Assembly: GCF_039655865.1 (NCBI RefSeq)
Contig: NZ_JBBYXL010000001.1
Location: 248,001 to 312,000 of the forward strand
DNA: 64,000 nucleotides
Direction: 5' to 3'
Origin: Prosthecobacter sp. SYSU 5D2
GTDB lineage: Bacteria; Verrucomicrobiota; Verrucomicrobiia; Verrucomicrobiales; Verrucomicrobiaceae
A program made the position numbers and the translations under genes. The notes under the pieces were generated by a model. The model ran no database searches. It was not told the DNA's origin and was given only the letters and a program-made list of their open reading frames with translations. Shown in pieces: positions 46,070-54,795 of this stretch; the stretch's first letter is position 1, and every line of letters starts with the position of its first letter.

Positions 46070-46485
46070 ACCTGCGCCCCCGCCGCCGCCCGGTCCCCAC
46101 CATCCCTATTGTGACCCTGATTGACATCATGGTCATCCTGCTGATTTTCTTCATCGCCACCACCACGTTTAACGAGGAGAAAAAGCAGGTGAAAATCACC
46201 CTGCCAGCTTCCAAAGCCCTTGGGGAAATCGTCCCCCGGCAGGAAGTGCGCAAGACCCTCACCATCACCAAAACCCAGGACCTGATCCTGGATGGCAACC
46301 CGGTGGAAGCAGACACGCTGGCTGCCGCCATCGTAAAACTGAAGCAGCAGAATCCGGACGTGAAACTGGAGCTTCAGGCCGATACGGAAACTGCCCTCGG
46401 CATGCTCATGAAAGTCTGGGATGCGCTGCGGGAGGCCGGGTATTCCATCAACGACGTCCCGGCGCGTATCCAGAGCACCCAGTAA
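46066..46485 (+). CDS. exbD: ExbD/TolR biopolymer transport protein
   Basis: A 139-residue protein with one TM helix near the N terminus (PIVTLIDIMVILLIFFIATT), including the conserved channel Asp, then a periplasmic domain. Completes the ExbB/ExbD motor with the overlapping upstream gene (ATGA overlap). No further Ton receptor gene lies nearby, so the receptors are encoded elsewhere. 89 bases separate it from the deformylase gene. Confidence 0.9.
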   Translation: MNLRPRRRPVPTIPIVTLIDIMVILLIFFIATTTFNEEKKQVKITLPASKALGEIVPRQEVRKTLTITKTQDLILDGNPVEADTLAAAIVKLKQQNPDVKLELQADTETALGMLMKVWDALREAGYSINDVPARIQSTQ

Positions 46486-46574
46486 AACCTGTTTTCCAAC
46501 GCGGCATTTTGCGCTAAAAACAAGGTCTGCCGCCTGCCGAGCCTCATCTGCCATCCGTTTTTTTTTGCCCTCCC

Positions 46575-47138
46575 ATGGTCCTGCCCATCGTCCGTTATCC
46601 TGACCCCGTCCTTCGCGCCAAATGCCGTCCTGTCACTGACGTGACGGAGGATGTCCGCCAGTTCTCTGCGGACATGATTGAGACTATGAAAGCCGCCAAC
46701 GGAGTCGGCCTGGCAGCACCGCAGGTGGCCCGGGACATCCAGCTGGCCGTCATTGACGTCTCCCACAATCCCCAGTGCATCACCTACCTGCGCATCAATG
46801 GCGAAAGTGTGGACATGCCCGCACATATGCCGGTGATTTTTCTCAATCCGCAACTGGAACTGGGTAAGGACAAAGATGTGGATGAAGAGGGCTGCCTCAG
46901 CTTTCCGCGCCTGCGCGGTGACATCCGCCGGAGCGAGGAGATCAAAGTGACCTTCAAGACCCTGGATGGAGAAACCCAGACATGGGAGACGGACGGTCTC
47001 CTGGCCCGTGCTTTCCAGCATGAGATTGACCATCTCAATGGCATCCTCTTTATTGACCGCCTATCCGCCACCGCCAAGGTCGGCCTCAAGCGCAAGCTGA
47101 GCCGCCTGATGCAGGAATGGACTGAGGATGACGAGTGA
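46575..47138 (+). CDS. def: Peptide deformylase
   Basis: A 187-residue Fe/Zn enzyme removing the formyl group from nascent proteins. The three active-site motifs are complete: GVGLAAPQ (motif I), EGCLSF (motif II, metal Cys) and QHEIDHLNG (motif III, metal His residues). Length normal. It lies after exbD on the same strand, but no functional tie is expected. The ATG follows TTTTTTTTGCCCTCCC, with no Shine-Dalgarno sequence. Confidence 0.95.
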   Translation: MVLPIVRYPDPVLRAKCRPVTDVTEDVRQFSADMIETMKAANGVGLAAPQVARDIQLAVIDVSHNPQCITYLRINGESVDMPAHMPVIFLNPQLELGKDKDVDEEGCLSFPRLRGDIRRSEEIKVTFKTLDGETQTWETDGLLARAFQHEIDHLNGILFIDRLSATAKVGLKRKLSRLMQEWTEDDE

Positions 47139-47242
47139 ATGACCTCCGCCGGAGACGATGTGCGGTAAAAAAGTCATCACTTATTTCAATAATACCACAT
47201 TCCCGCCTTGGCATCAGGGCGGGCTTTTAGCAAGCTCACTGC

Positions 47243-48637
47243 ATGTGGGCAAAATTACTTCTGACAGGATGGATGGTCACGCAGCTCTGCACGGTAATGG
47301 CGGGTGGCCAGACCGTCGGCCCTGCCGGATGGAAAGCCGGTGCCGCCAGTGTGGACATCACTCCGGATTACCCCGTGCGCCTCAGCGGCTACGGCAGCCG
47401 CACCACCCCGCATGAAGGCGTGGAAATGCGCATCCGCGCCAAGGCCCTGGCCCTGACCTGGGAAAACACCCCGCCAGCCGTCATCCTGACGGTGGACAAC
47501 TGCGGTGTGCCCGCCACCATCCGGGCGGAGGTCCTGCAACGGCTCAAAGCCGCCGGACATGCCATTGATGACGCGCGCTTCTCCCTGCACTCCAGCCACA
47601 CTCATTGTGCGCCGGCTCTGCCGGGCCTGCTGCCATTTTTGTTTGGTAATGAGCTGTCCGGGGAGGAACAGGCAGCCATCAACCGCTATGCGGAAGACCT
47701 CACGCTACGTCTTGTGAAGGTAGTCAAAGACGCTCTGGACAAGCAGGAGCCCGCGAAACTTCATTGGTCCAGCGGCAAAGTCTCCTTTGCCATGAACCGG
47801 CGTTTAAAAAATGCCAGCGGCTACAGCAACAGCCCCAACCCCTATGGCCCTGTGGACCACGCCCTGCCCGTCTTGCGGGTCACCACGGCCGATGGCAAAC
47901 TGCGCGCCATCTACACCAGCTATGCCTGCCACTGCACCACCCTCTCCATCAATAAAATCCATGCTGACTGGGCAGGCTGCGCCCAAAAAGAGCTGCAACT
48001 CCGTTTTCCAGACGCCATCGCCATGACCGCCATCGGCTGCGGGGCGGATCAAAACCCCTATCCCCGGCGTGAAATGGAGCATGTTGAACGGCATGGTGTG
48101 GAACTGGCCAAGGAGGCCGTGAGGGTCATCAACGAGCCGATGAAAGCCATCCGCGGCCCCATCACCTGCGCCAGCCGTGAGGTCATGCTGCCCTTTGACA
48201 CCCCCCATGACCGCACGACGTGGGAGCAGCGCGCCCAGGATAAAAACAAATGGACCGCCCAGCACGCCAAACACTTTTTGGCCACCCTGGACCGGGGCGA
48301 AAAAATCCCCGCCGCCCTCCCCTACATGATTCAAGTCTGGTCCTTTAATGACGACCTGCTGACCATCAACCTGCCCGGTGAGGTGGTGGTGGATTATGGC
48401 CTCCGTTTCAAAAAAGAGAACGATCCCGCACGCACCTGGGTCAATTCCTATACCAACGACGTGCCCTGCTACATTCCCTCCCAGCGCGTCTGGGAAGAAG
48501 GCGGCTACGAAGCCGCCGGTGCCATGGTCTATTACGGCCGCCCCAACCGCTTCGCCTCCGGCGTGGAAGAAATCATCGCCCAGGCCGTGAAAGAGCTGGT
48601 GCCGACGGGCTTTGTGCAGACGAAAGGGAAAAAATGA
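47243..48637 (+). CDS. Secreted neutral/alkaline ceramidase N-terminal-domain-like protein (2)
   Basis: A 464-residue secreted protein with a short signal (cleavage near CTVMAGG). GAASVDITPDYPVRLSGYGSR and the HSSHTHCAP His cluster match the ceramidase-type domain seen in PVC bacteria; further His/Asp residues complete a likely zinc site. It is distantly related to the protein at 29979-31319 but has a longer C-terminal region. It precedes a pectate-lyase-like gene on the same strand, pointing to polymer or lipid breakdown outside the cell. Confidence 0.82.
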   Translation: MWAKLLLTGWMVTQLCTVMAGGQTVGPAGWKAGAASVDITPDYPVRLSGYGSRTTPHEGVEMRIRAKALALTWENTPPAVILTVDNCGVPATIRAEVLQRLKAAGHAIDDARFSLHSSHTHCAPALPGLLPFLFGNELSGEEQAAINRYAEDLTLRLVKVVKDALDKQEPAKLHWSSGKVSFAMNRRLKNASGYSNSPNPYGPVDHALPVLRVTTADGKLRAIYTSYACHCTTLSINKIHADWAGCAQKELQLRFPDAIAMTAIGCGADQNPYPRREMEHVERHGVELAKEAVRVINEPMKAIRGPITCASREVMLPFDTPHDRTTWEQRAQDKNKWTAQHAKHFLATLDRGEKIPAALPYMIQVWSFNDDLLTINLPGEVVVDYGLRFKKENDPARTWVNSYTNDVPCYIPSQRVWEEGGYEAAGAMVYYGRPNRFASGVEEIIAQAVKELVPTGFVQTKGKK

Positions 48638-48704
48638 TCCCAGACAAACCCGCCCCCGTGCCAGCGGCCAAATAATGCGGGTTTTCCTGGCGTTTAGTTT
48701 CCTG

Positions 48705-49928
48705 ATGAAATCCCGCTCCTTCACGACCAACTTTGCAGCACTTGCCGCACTGGCATATGCAGCCCTCACGCCTGTGGCTGCCGAGGCATCACCACCGGCA
48801 GACTGGAAAACACCGCCCGGCTGGACGCAGACTCGTGGTGGAGAAGGCGGAAAAACGGTTCTCGTAACCACCCTCTCAGCCAAGGGCCCAGGATCCCTGA
48901 GGGCAGCCCTGGAGACCGATGGGGCAAGAGTCGTGGAATTCAGCATCGCTGGTACCATCAACCTGGAAGGCCGCTCCCTGAAAGCCTCCCACCCGCACCT
49001 GACCATCGCCGGAGAAACCGCCCCCTCCCCGGGCATCACGCTGGTGAACGGCGGGCTGGGCATCAGCACGCATGATGTCATTGTGCGCCATCTGCGCATC
49101 CGCCCCGGTGCGGGCAACCGGGCCAAAAAGAGCGGCTGGGAAGTGGATGGCCTGGCCACCAATGCCGCCCATGATGTGATCGTGGACCACTGCTCCATCA
49201 CCTGGTCAACGGATGAAAACCTCAGCGCCTCCGGCCCCCGCTTTGAGGGCAAAACCCCCGAGGAATGGAGAAAGAACACATCCCACCGCATCACCTTCAG
49301 CCACTGCCTCATTGGTGAGGGTCTTCACGATTCCACCCACTCCAAAGGCCCCCATTCCAAAGGCTCCCTCATCCACGACAACACCTCTGACATCGCCATC
49401 ATCGGCAACCTCTACATCAGCAATCACGACCGGAACCCGCTCTTCAAAGGCGGTGCCAGGGGCGTGATCGTCAACAACCTCATCCACAATCCCGGCAGGC
49501 GGATCATATCATATGGACTCAGCCCCGGCGAATGGGGCACCCATGAATGGCAGCGGGGCAGCATGACCATCATCGGCAACGTGGCCCGCTGCGGCCCCAG
49601 CACGGACAGACAGGTCGCATTCCTCAATGCCAGCGGCCCCTGCGATGTCCACCTCGCCGACAACCTTTACTTCAATGCCGAAGGTGAGCCCCTTCCTGTC
49701 GCAGTGAAAACCGCATCCAAGCCCCTCCACAATGTACGCATGTCTGACACTCCCCCAAACTGGCCTCCGTCACTGACGGCCCGGCCTGCGGAAAAGACGG
49801 CCGAATGGGTGCTGGCCAATGCCGGAGCCCGCGCCTGGGAGCGGGATAAAACAGACCAGCGCCTCATTGAAGAAGCCCGCACTGGCGGAGGCAAGATCAT
49901 CCACTTTGAATCCGAAGTCAGCGATTGA
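48705..49928 (+). CDS. Pectate-lyase-like secreted protein (polysaccharide lyase family 1 type)
   Basis: A 407-residue secreted right-handed beta-helix protein. Signal peptide to about residue 28 (VAAEA). TLSAKGPGSLRAAL, then IAGTINLEG, HPHLTIAGETAPSPGI and repeated short strands (VIVRHLRI, VIVDHCSITWSTDENLS) match pectate lyases of the PL1 type. The Asp/His cluster in DHCSITWSTDEN sits at the expected Ca-binding region. Start chosen at 48705 (MKSRSF) because it gives a signal peptide; an ATG at 48675 is an alternative. It follows the ceramidase-like gene by 67 bases. Confidence 0.85.
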   Translation: MKSRSFTTNFAALAALAYAALTPVAAEASPPADWKTPPGWTQTRGGEGGKTVLVTTLSAKGPGSLRAALETDGARVVEFSIAGTINLEGRSLKASHPHLTIAGETAPSPGITLVNGGLGISTHDVIVRHLRIRPGAGNRAKKSGWEVDGLATNAAHDVIVDHCSITWSTDENLSASGPRFEGKTPEEWRKNTSHRITFSHCLIGEGLHDSTHSKGPHSKGSLIHDNTSDIAIIGNLYISNHDRNPLFKGGARGVIVNNLIHNPGRRIISYGLSPGEWGTHEWQRGSMTIIGNVARCGPSTDRQVAFLNASGPCDVHLADNLYFNAEGEPLPVAVKTASKPLHNVRMSDTPPNWPPSLTARPAEKTAEWVLANAGARAWERDKTDQRLIEEARTGGGKIIHFESEVSD

Positions 49929-49969
49929 GCAGGACATCCTTCATTCGCTATCTCCGCTTCATCCTAATG

Positions 49970-50064
49970 CATTTTTAACCACTAATTGCCAGCATTGGAC
50001 ACTATTAGGTCCAATCTCAGTCTTACATTAGTGCTTATTGCTGGGCATTAGTGGTTTAAAAATG
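49970..50064. repeat. 95-base imperfect palindrome between the lyase and homoserine dehydrogenase genes
   Basis: The outer arms at 49970-49994 and 50039-50064 are near-perfect complements (CATTTTTAACCACTAATT against ATTAGTGGTTTAAAAATG). Inside lies TTGGAC...GTCCAA with an 8-base loop, and ACTAAT/ATTAG-like repeats elsewhere. AT-rich against a GC-rich background. It lies between two convergent genes and could act as a double terminator, but has the look of a dispersed repeat unit. Confidence 0.65.
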
Positions 50065-50110
50065 TCCCAATCCCATCTCGGCGATTCGCTCCCTCAGAGG
50101 AGCTCATACC

Positions 50111-51433
50111 TCACCCCTGCAACGTCTCCACCCGCATCCAGCTCGGCTGGCCGCGCACGCAGTCCAGGGCGCGCAGGGCATCCAGGGCCTGGAGCATGTC
50201 GCTGAGGAGGGCATCGTGCAGCATCAGCACCAGGCTGGTGCTGCCGCTGGTGTCCTCCAGGTCCTCCGGCTGGATCATGGAGGAGATGCCGATGTTACGC
50301 TGCCCCAGCAGTGTGGCCACCTGGGCCAGCACGCCCGGCACATCGTCCACGGTCAGGCGCATGTAGTAATGGGAGACGGTATCCTCAATGGGCTTGCTCT
50401 TTCCATAAAGTCCATGCGGCACAAAGCCGCTGTGCCGGGCACCATAAACAAGCACCGCAGCCGCTTCGCACAGATCACTGATGACGCTACTGCTGGTCGG
50501 ATCCTGCCCGGCGCCACGTCCGTAAAAGAGCGTCTCGCCCACGATGTCCCCGTTCACCAGCAGGGCATTGAAGCTGCCGCTGACATTAGCCAGCACATGG
50601 GAAAGCGGGACCAGGGTGGGCTGGGTGCGCACCTCCACCAGGCCGTCCTTGTCCGCACGGATAACAGACAGCAACTTGATGGTATACCCCAGCCGCTTGG
50701 CAAACTTGAAGTCCTGGATGTCAATCTTGTCCACCCCTTCCACATGTACGCAGGAGGTGGGGATCCAGAACCCATAGCTCAAGGAAGCCAGAATGATCGC
50801 CTTGTGCGCCGCATCCCAGCCGCTCACGTCCAGGGTGGGGTCGGCCTCGGCATAGCCTTTTTCCTGGGCCTCATTCAGTGCATCTTCGTAACTCAGCCCC
50901 GCCTGCGACATGCGGGTGAGGATGTAATTGCAGGTGCCGTTGATGATGCCGTGAATGGAGAGGATGCGGTTCCCCACCAAGCCCTCTTGCAACACCTGGA
51001 TGATGGGGATGCCGCCGGCCACTGCTGCCTCAAAATAGATCGGCACGCCGCATTCTTCCGCCAGGGCGAAGAGCTCCTGGCCGCGTTCCGCCAGCAGCGC
51101 CTTGTTGCCGGTCACGACAATCTTTTTCGCCCGCAGGGCAGCGCAAACGAGGTCATACGCCGTGGTGGTGCCACCGATCAGCTCCACAACGACCTGGATA
51201 TCTGGGTCCTCGATCAGCTCCCGCCAGTCCGTACCCAGCATCTCCGCAGGCACCGGCACCTCACGTGGGCGGCTGGGATCGCGCACGATGACGCGCTTCA
51301 CCTGAATGTCCGCCCCGGTGCGCTGCAGGATCAGATCCCCGTTCTGCTGCAGATTTTTATACACCCCGGCGCCCACATTTCCTAATCCTGCAAGGCCGAT
51401 GTAAATGGTACGGGGAGGAGTGGAGACGGTCAT
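50111..51433 (-). CDS. hom: Homoserine dehydrogenase with C-terminal ACT domain
   Basis: A 440-residue NAD(P)-dependent homoserine dehydrogenase, converting aspartate semialdehyde to homoserine for Thr/Met synthesis. The N-terminal GLAGLGNVGAGVY dinucleotide fold, TGNKALLAERG and GGIPIIQVLQEG are typical, and INGTCNYILTRM is the substrate-site signature. The C-terminal ACT domain (DDVPGVLAQVATLLGQRNI) should mediate feedback by threonine. Start at 51433 (MTVSTPP). No threonine-pathway partner lies next to it. Confidence 0.95.
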   Translation of the reverse strand: MTVSTPPRTIYIGLAGLGNVGAGVYKNLQQNGDLILQRTGADIQVKRVIVRDPSRPREVPVPAEMLGTDWRELIEDPDIQVVVELIGGTTTAYDLVCAALRAKKIVVTGNKALLAERGQELFALAEECGVPIYFEAAVAGGIPIIQVLQEGLVGNRILSIHGIINGTCNYILTRMSQAGLSYEDALNEAQEKGYAEADPTLDVSGWDAAHKAIILASLSYGFWIPTSCVHVEGVDKIDIQDFKFAKRLGYTIKLLSVIRADKDGLVEVRTQPTLVPLSHVLANVSGSFNALLVNGDIVGETLFYGRGAGQDPTSSSVISDLCEAAAVLVYGARHSGFVPHGLYGKSKPIEDTVSHYYMRLTVDDVPGVLAQVATLLGQRNIGISSMIQPEDLEDTSGSTSLVLMLHDALLSDMLQALDALRALDCVRGQPSWMRVETLQG

Positions 51434-51503
51434 GGCGGGTGGGAAAAACGAAAAGGGGCCGCTAGAAATGCACGGGGAAGACACAAGGGCAAGGACTTCG
51501 GCT

Positions 51504-51524
51504 CAGGCAGATGCCTGCGCAGGC
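51504..51524. repeat. Overlapping short palindromes upstream of hom
   Basis: CAGGCA-GA-TGCCTG (51504-51517) and the palindrome GCCTGCGCAGGC (51513-51524) overlap, about 70-90 bases upstream of the hom start. Possible operator or attenuator fold; no T tract. Confidence 0.35.
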
Positions 51525-51566
51525 CGATTTACCCCTCCAATCCTGCGGCAAGCCCCCGCCGGGGCA

Positions 51567-52307
51567 TCAGGCTTTCATCTTCAACTGACGGCTCACACGA
51601 TACTGCGCCACCGCATACAGAAGAATGATAAGCGCCAGAAAGGCCTCCTTCATCTCCCCCGTATGCGGCCCAAAGTAATTCGGCAGCTTTGAATCGAAGT
51701 GATTGGCGATTTTGTTTGGCACCCCCACGGTATTGACCAGCACACTGGCCAGGGCTGCGCTCAACGAAGGCCAGAGCCAAAAATGCAGGCTTCCGGGGGC
51801 GAAGTGGACTTTCTTCCGGGATAGAATGAACGGAATGACCAGACCGCCCACCACGCTGCCGATGGACAGCGCGCTGCGGATCACCTTGGTGAAAATAAAC
51901 TCCACCGTGCCATTGATGTTGTGGATGTTCGTCTCGTGCTGGCGGTTCAGCTCCATCATTTTCTCCGGCGTGGAAAATCCGAAAAAGTGCTGCCCCCAGC
52001 TGATCTCCTCGCCCATGAAGATAAAAGCCCCGAAAGCCAGCAGCCCCAAGGCCAGCCCGTGCAGCACCCCCACCCGGTAGGGCAGCGTGCGCAAAGCCAC
52101 GATGAATGCCGCCAGCAGAAACACCACGGTGAGGTTTTCCACCAGGCCAAATTCACGGTCCAGCCCCTCCTCCCAGTTCAGGCCTGGGATCATCAGCACA
52201 AACGGATAGATCATCATCAGCACCGGCACCCCGAATGCCAGCCACCTGGGCAGAGGCTGTGCGTAGGAGGGAACGACCTGGTGGTTGGATGGCAATGGAG
52301 CAGACAT
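51567..52307 (-). CDS. Membrane protein with conserved GEEISWGQ motif, unknown function
   Basis: A 246-residue membrane protein with about six hydrophobic segments. GEEISWGQHFFG at 99-110 is followed by STPEKMMELNRQHETNIHN (112-130), with acidic and His residues placed at a membrane edge. I recall this EE-xx-WGQ/NxQHExNxHN pattern from several bacterial hypothetical proteins, but know no function. The Glu pair and His residues could form an intramembrane metal site. It lies 133 bases upstream of hom on the same strand; cotranscription possible. Confidence 0.65.
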   Translation of the reverse strand: MSAPLPSNHQVVPSYAQPLPRWLAFGVPVLMMIYPFVLMIPGLNWEEGLDREFGLVENLTVVFLLAAFIVALRTLPYRVGVLHGLALGLLAFGAFIFMGEEISWGQHFFGFSTPEKMMELNRQHETNIHNINGTVEFIFTKVIRSALSIGSVVGGLVIPFILSRKKVHFAPGSLHFWLWPSLSAALASVLVNTVGVPNKIANHFDSKLPNYFGPHTGEMKEAFLALIILLYAVAQYRVSRQLKMKA

Positions 52308-52651
52308 GGCGGATGGTGTCAAAAATGTGACACTATATCCCAATAACCGCCCTCCAAGTCAAAGTCCGTTTTGAAGCTGCAAATGAAGTCGGACCCGGCC
52401 TGATGCCTCCCCTTTCATGCATGATACCGTCTGGGAGCATGCCTTCACATGAATGTCTCTGCGTTCCCTTCCCTCCGGTTACCATCTGACGCTCCTGGTC
52501 GTCATCTTTATCTGGAATGGCTTTCAGCAAGCGTGGTGTTCTTCTTAACACCGGACGGCCTATGCGCAGGTGCAGGCGGACCAGCTCGCCGCAAGTGACC
52601 GGGTCTACTTGCGACGATACTTTCTGGATTTGCCTCTGGTAATTCTTTGAC
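52308..52651. other. 344-base gene-free stretch
   Basis: Between the membrane protein start and the FG-GAP gene stop. Several short frames occur but none has a recognisable domain or continuous coding character. I saw no promoter of note, and no repeat arms that would mark an insertion element. It could be a decayed gene; nothing supports a specific call. Confidence 0.4.
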
Positions 52652-53872
52652 CTATTCCTGCAGGAAGACGAAGACGCCTTTTTTGTTGCCGATGACGACA
52701 TCGAGCTTGCCGTCTTTGTTGACATCGCCGGGGGTGACCTGGGTGCCGACGCCGCTGTTGTCGTCAATGAGATGGGGGATGAACTCGACGCTGCCGGAGG
52801 GGTCGCGCTGGATTTTGAACCAGTATAGGACGGGGGGGGCATTGGGCTCATCGTCCTTGAGAGGGCCGTGAGCCCAGCGGCGCTTGCCAGTGACGAGGTC
52901 CAGGATGCCGTCGCCATCCATATCCGCCATCTGCATGGCGTGGAGCTGGCTGAATTTGACGCCGACGGCGCTGTCCTCGACGGTGCTGCCCATGAGCTTG
53001 TGGTCGTTAAAGGTGCCGTCGGCATTCTGCTCATACCAGCTGAGGCCGAAGCCGTGGGCATTGTGGCTGCTGATGACGTCGTTGCGGCCGTCGCCATTGA
53101 CGTCATAGACGAGGATGAAGGAGCCGCCGCGCTCGCCCTCCGGGGCAAAGGGGGCGGGATGGAAGGTCCAGTCTTTGTCTTCTTTCATGTCGGCGGGCTG
53201 CTCGAACCAGCCTTCTTTGGTAAGGAGGTCGGGGCGGCCGTCGCCATTGACATCGCCGAAGCCATAACCATGGGTATATCGGAAGTACTTTTTGTTATTC
53301 TCTTCCGTGACGGGGGTAATGGGGCGGAAGCGGGCTTTGCCGAAGGGATTGGCCCAGTCAATCTCGGCGTAACCGAGTCGGCCACCTTTGGGCGGCTGGC
53401 TGCCGCTGCTGGTGTGGCAGATGAGCTCGGGTTTGCCGTCGCCGTTCATGTCGCCGATGGTGGGGGATTCGTTGTCGGTGATGTCAAAGATGCTGTGGCG
53501 GGGCCAGTGGCCGGCTTTGCCCTGGGGGTTCTCGAAAATCCAGGTCTCTTTGCCGGGCCAGGAGAAGACGAGGATGTCGTGCCAGCCGTCGCTGTTGAAG
53601 TCGTAGGTGTAGGTAAGAAAGTAGTCGCTGTAGCCTTTGCCGGGATCATAGGGCTTCTCGGCGGGGGCGGTGTATTCGATGCGCTCTTTGAAGTCCGGGC
53701 CTTTCCAGATGTAAGGGCCAGCGCAGATGTCGTTGTGGCCGTCTTTGTCGAAGTCGGCAAAGTGGGCTCCCTCGGCGACGAATTCCTCCGTGAGGGTGTG
53801 TTTTTTAAAGGTGGGCGCGGCTTGGCTGGCCAGGGCGGTGAGGGCAAGGAGGGTGACGAGGCGGGACTTCAT
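52652..53872 (-). CDS. Secreted FG-GAP/VCBS-repeat protein
   Basis: A 406-residue secreted beta-propeller protein with signal peptide (LTALASQA). At least seven calcium-binding D-x-D/N-x-DG loops occur in order: DFDKDGHNDI, DFNSDGWHDI, DMNGDGKPEL, DVNGDGRPDL, DVNGDGRNDV, DMDGDGILDL and DVNKDGKLDV. The family is abundant in PVC bacteria and often binds carbohydrate or matrix components. It is followed after an 81-base gap by the toxin-antitoxin pair upstream on the same strand. Confidence 0.85.
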   Translation of the reverse strand: MKSRLVTLLALTALASQAAPTFKKHTLTEEFVAEGAHFADFDKDGHNDICAGPYIWKGPDFKERIEYTAPAEKPYDPGKGYSDYFLTYTYDFNSDGWHDILVFSWPGKETWIFENPQGKAGHWPRHSIFDITDNESPTIGDMNGDGKPELICHTSSGSQPPKGGRLGYAEIDWANPFGKARFRPITPVTEENNKKYFRYTHGYGFGDVNGDGRPDLLTKEGWFEQPADMKEDKDWTFHPAPFAPEGERGGSFILVYDVNGDGRNDVISSHNAHGFGLSWYEQNADGTFNDHKLMGSTVEDSAVGVKFSQLHAMQMADMDGDGILDLVTGKRRWAHGPLKDDEPNAPPVLYWFKIQRDPSGSVEFIPHLIDDNSGVGTQVTPGDVNKDGKLDVVIGNKKGVFVFLQE

Positions 53873-53953
53873 GGGTTGCGTATTGAACAGGGGGCAAGGG
53901 TGCTATCTTGCACCGAGGTGAGGGTGCGGGGGAAGGAAAAAGGTGCCACTCCT

Positions 53954-54406
53954 TTACAACGGTGCCTGGAGGCCGGCGGCGCGGGCGATCTTGCGCTGGC
54001 GGTCATCGAAGGTGAGGAAGGCCTGGGCGGAGAGATGCAGGGCGGTGGCGACATGGAGGATGTCCAGGGTGCGGTTGCCGGTGCGGTAGGTGTGGGTCTG
54101 GGAGAGGTGCTCGGCCATGCGCAGGACGGCATCCATGTCCACGGGGACGATGCGTATGTGGCCGGCGGCGATGTCTATTTCCCAGTCGGCGAGCATCCGG
54201 TCCGCCTCGTCCTGCCGGTAGCCTTTGCTGCGGTCCTGGTCATTCAGCCAGACCTGCAAGCGGACGGCCTGGCGGAACTCAAACTCGAGCAAGGTGGAGA
54301 CTTGGAGGGGGGCGGTCATTTGCTCGTCATAGGCGAGAGCAAGTTCGGTGTTATTCTGCTCGCGATACAAGGCGCAGAGATAGCTGGTATCTGGGTAAAC
54401 GATCAT
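53954..54406 (-). CDS. vapC: PIN-domain ribonuclease toxin (VapC-like, second pair)
   Basis: A 150-residue PIN-domain protein. YPDTSYLCALY at the N terminus has the first metal Asp (D5), and the Asp in RTLDILHVATA plus a late Asp in FLTFDDRQR complete the metal site. It overlaps the antitoxin gene by 4 bases, a classic coupled arrangement. The toxin is distinct in sequence from the one at 32710-33153. Confidence 0.85.
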   Translation of the reverse strand: MIVYPDTSYLCALYREQNNTELALAYDEQMTAPLQVSTLLEFEFRQAVRLQVWLNDQDRSKGYRQDEADRMLADWEIDIAAGHIRIVPVDMDAVLRMAEHLSQTHTYRTGNRTLDILHVATALHLSAQAFLTFDDRQRKIARAAGLQAPL

Positions 54407-54660
54407 GGCTCGCCGGTTTCAAAGGCCCGCATCTCTTCCACTTCCTGCTCACTGAAAACGCGGTCGCCCCACGTGCGCCGGATGCGTGCCAGGCGCTCGT
54501 CTGCGGTGAGTTTGGGCACCACGCCCGCAGAAGGCGTGGCCTGGCCCAGCATGGCGACGGGTTTGTTGTGCTTGGTGATCTGGATTTGCTCGCCATTGCG
54601 GAGCCAGGCTTCCAGTTTGGGGAAGTTGTAGCGGAGATCGCGGATGGAGGCGGTTTTCAT
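54403..54660 (-). CDS. Phd/YefM-type antitoxin
   Basis: An 85-residue protein. The N-terminal MKTASIRDLRYNFPKLEAWL and ITKHNKPVAMLG blocks match the prevent-host-death (Phd/YefM) antitoxin fold. The acidic C terminus (SEQEVEEMRAFETGEP) would wrap the toxin. It overlaps the toxin gene by 4 bases. The ATG is preceded by a short AT-rich stretch with TGTGATACA, a possible -10 region. Confidence 0.85.
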   Translation of the reverse strand: MKTASIRDLRYNFPKLEAWLRNGEQIQITKHNKPVAMLGQATPSAGVVPKLTADERLARIRRTWGDRVFSEQEVEEMRAFETGEP

Positions 54661-54795
54661 AATTGGGGAAATGTATCACAAAAAAAGATCACACTCCAGC
54701 GCAAAGACGGCGCGCTGGACGATCTCCTGCAGCCCGCCCATCCTTTTCTTGCGCGCTGGCCTTCCCGTTCGTAATCAAAAGGGCGGCACTTTTGA

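Noticed and set aside
49970-50064. Integron attC site
   Set aside because: The arms lack the RYYYAAC/GTTRRRY core sites in the right form, and no integrase lies nearby.
52333-53148. A 271-residue open frame on the minus strand spanning 52333-53148
   Set aside because: Most of it overlaps the FG-GAP gene in another frame and its composition is low-complexity; the remainder has no domain.
52868-54631. A 587-residue plus-strand open frame
   Set aside because: It is antisense to the FG-GAP gene and the toxin-antitoxin pair, whose motifs are clear; no domain of its own.
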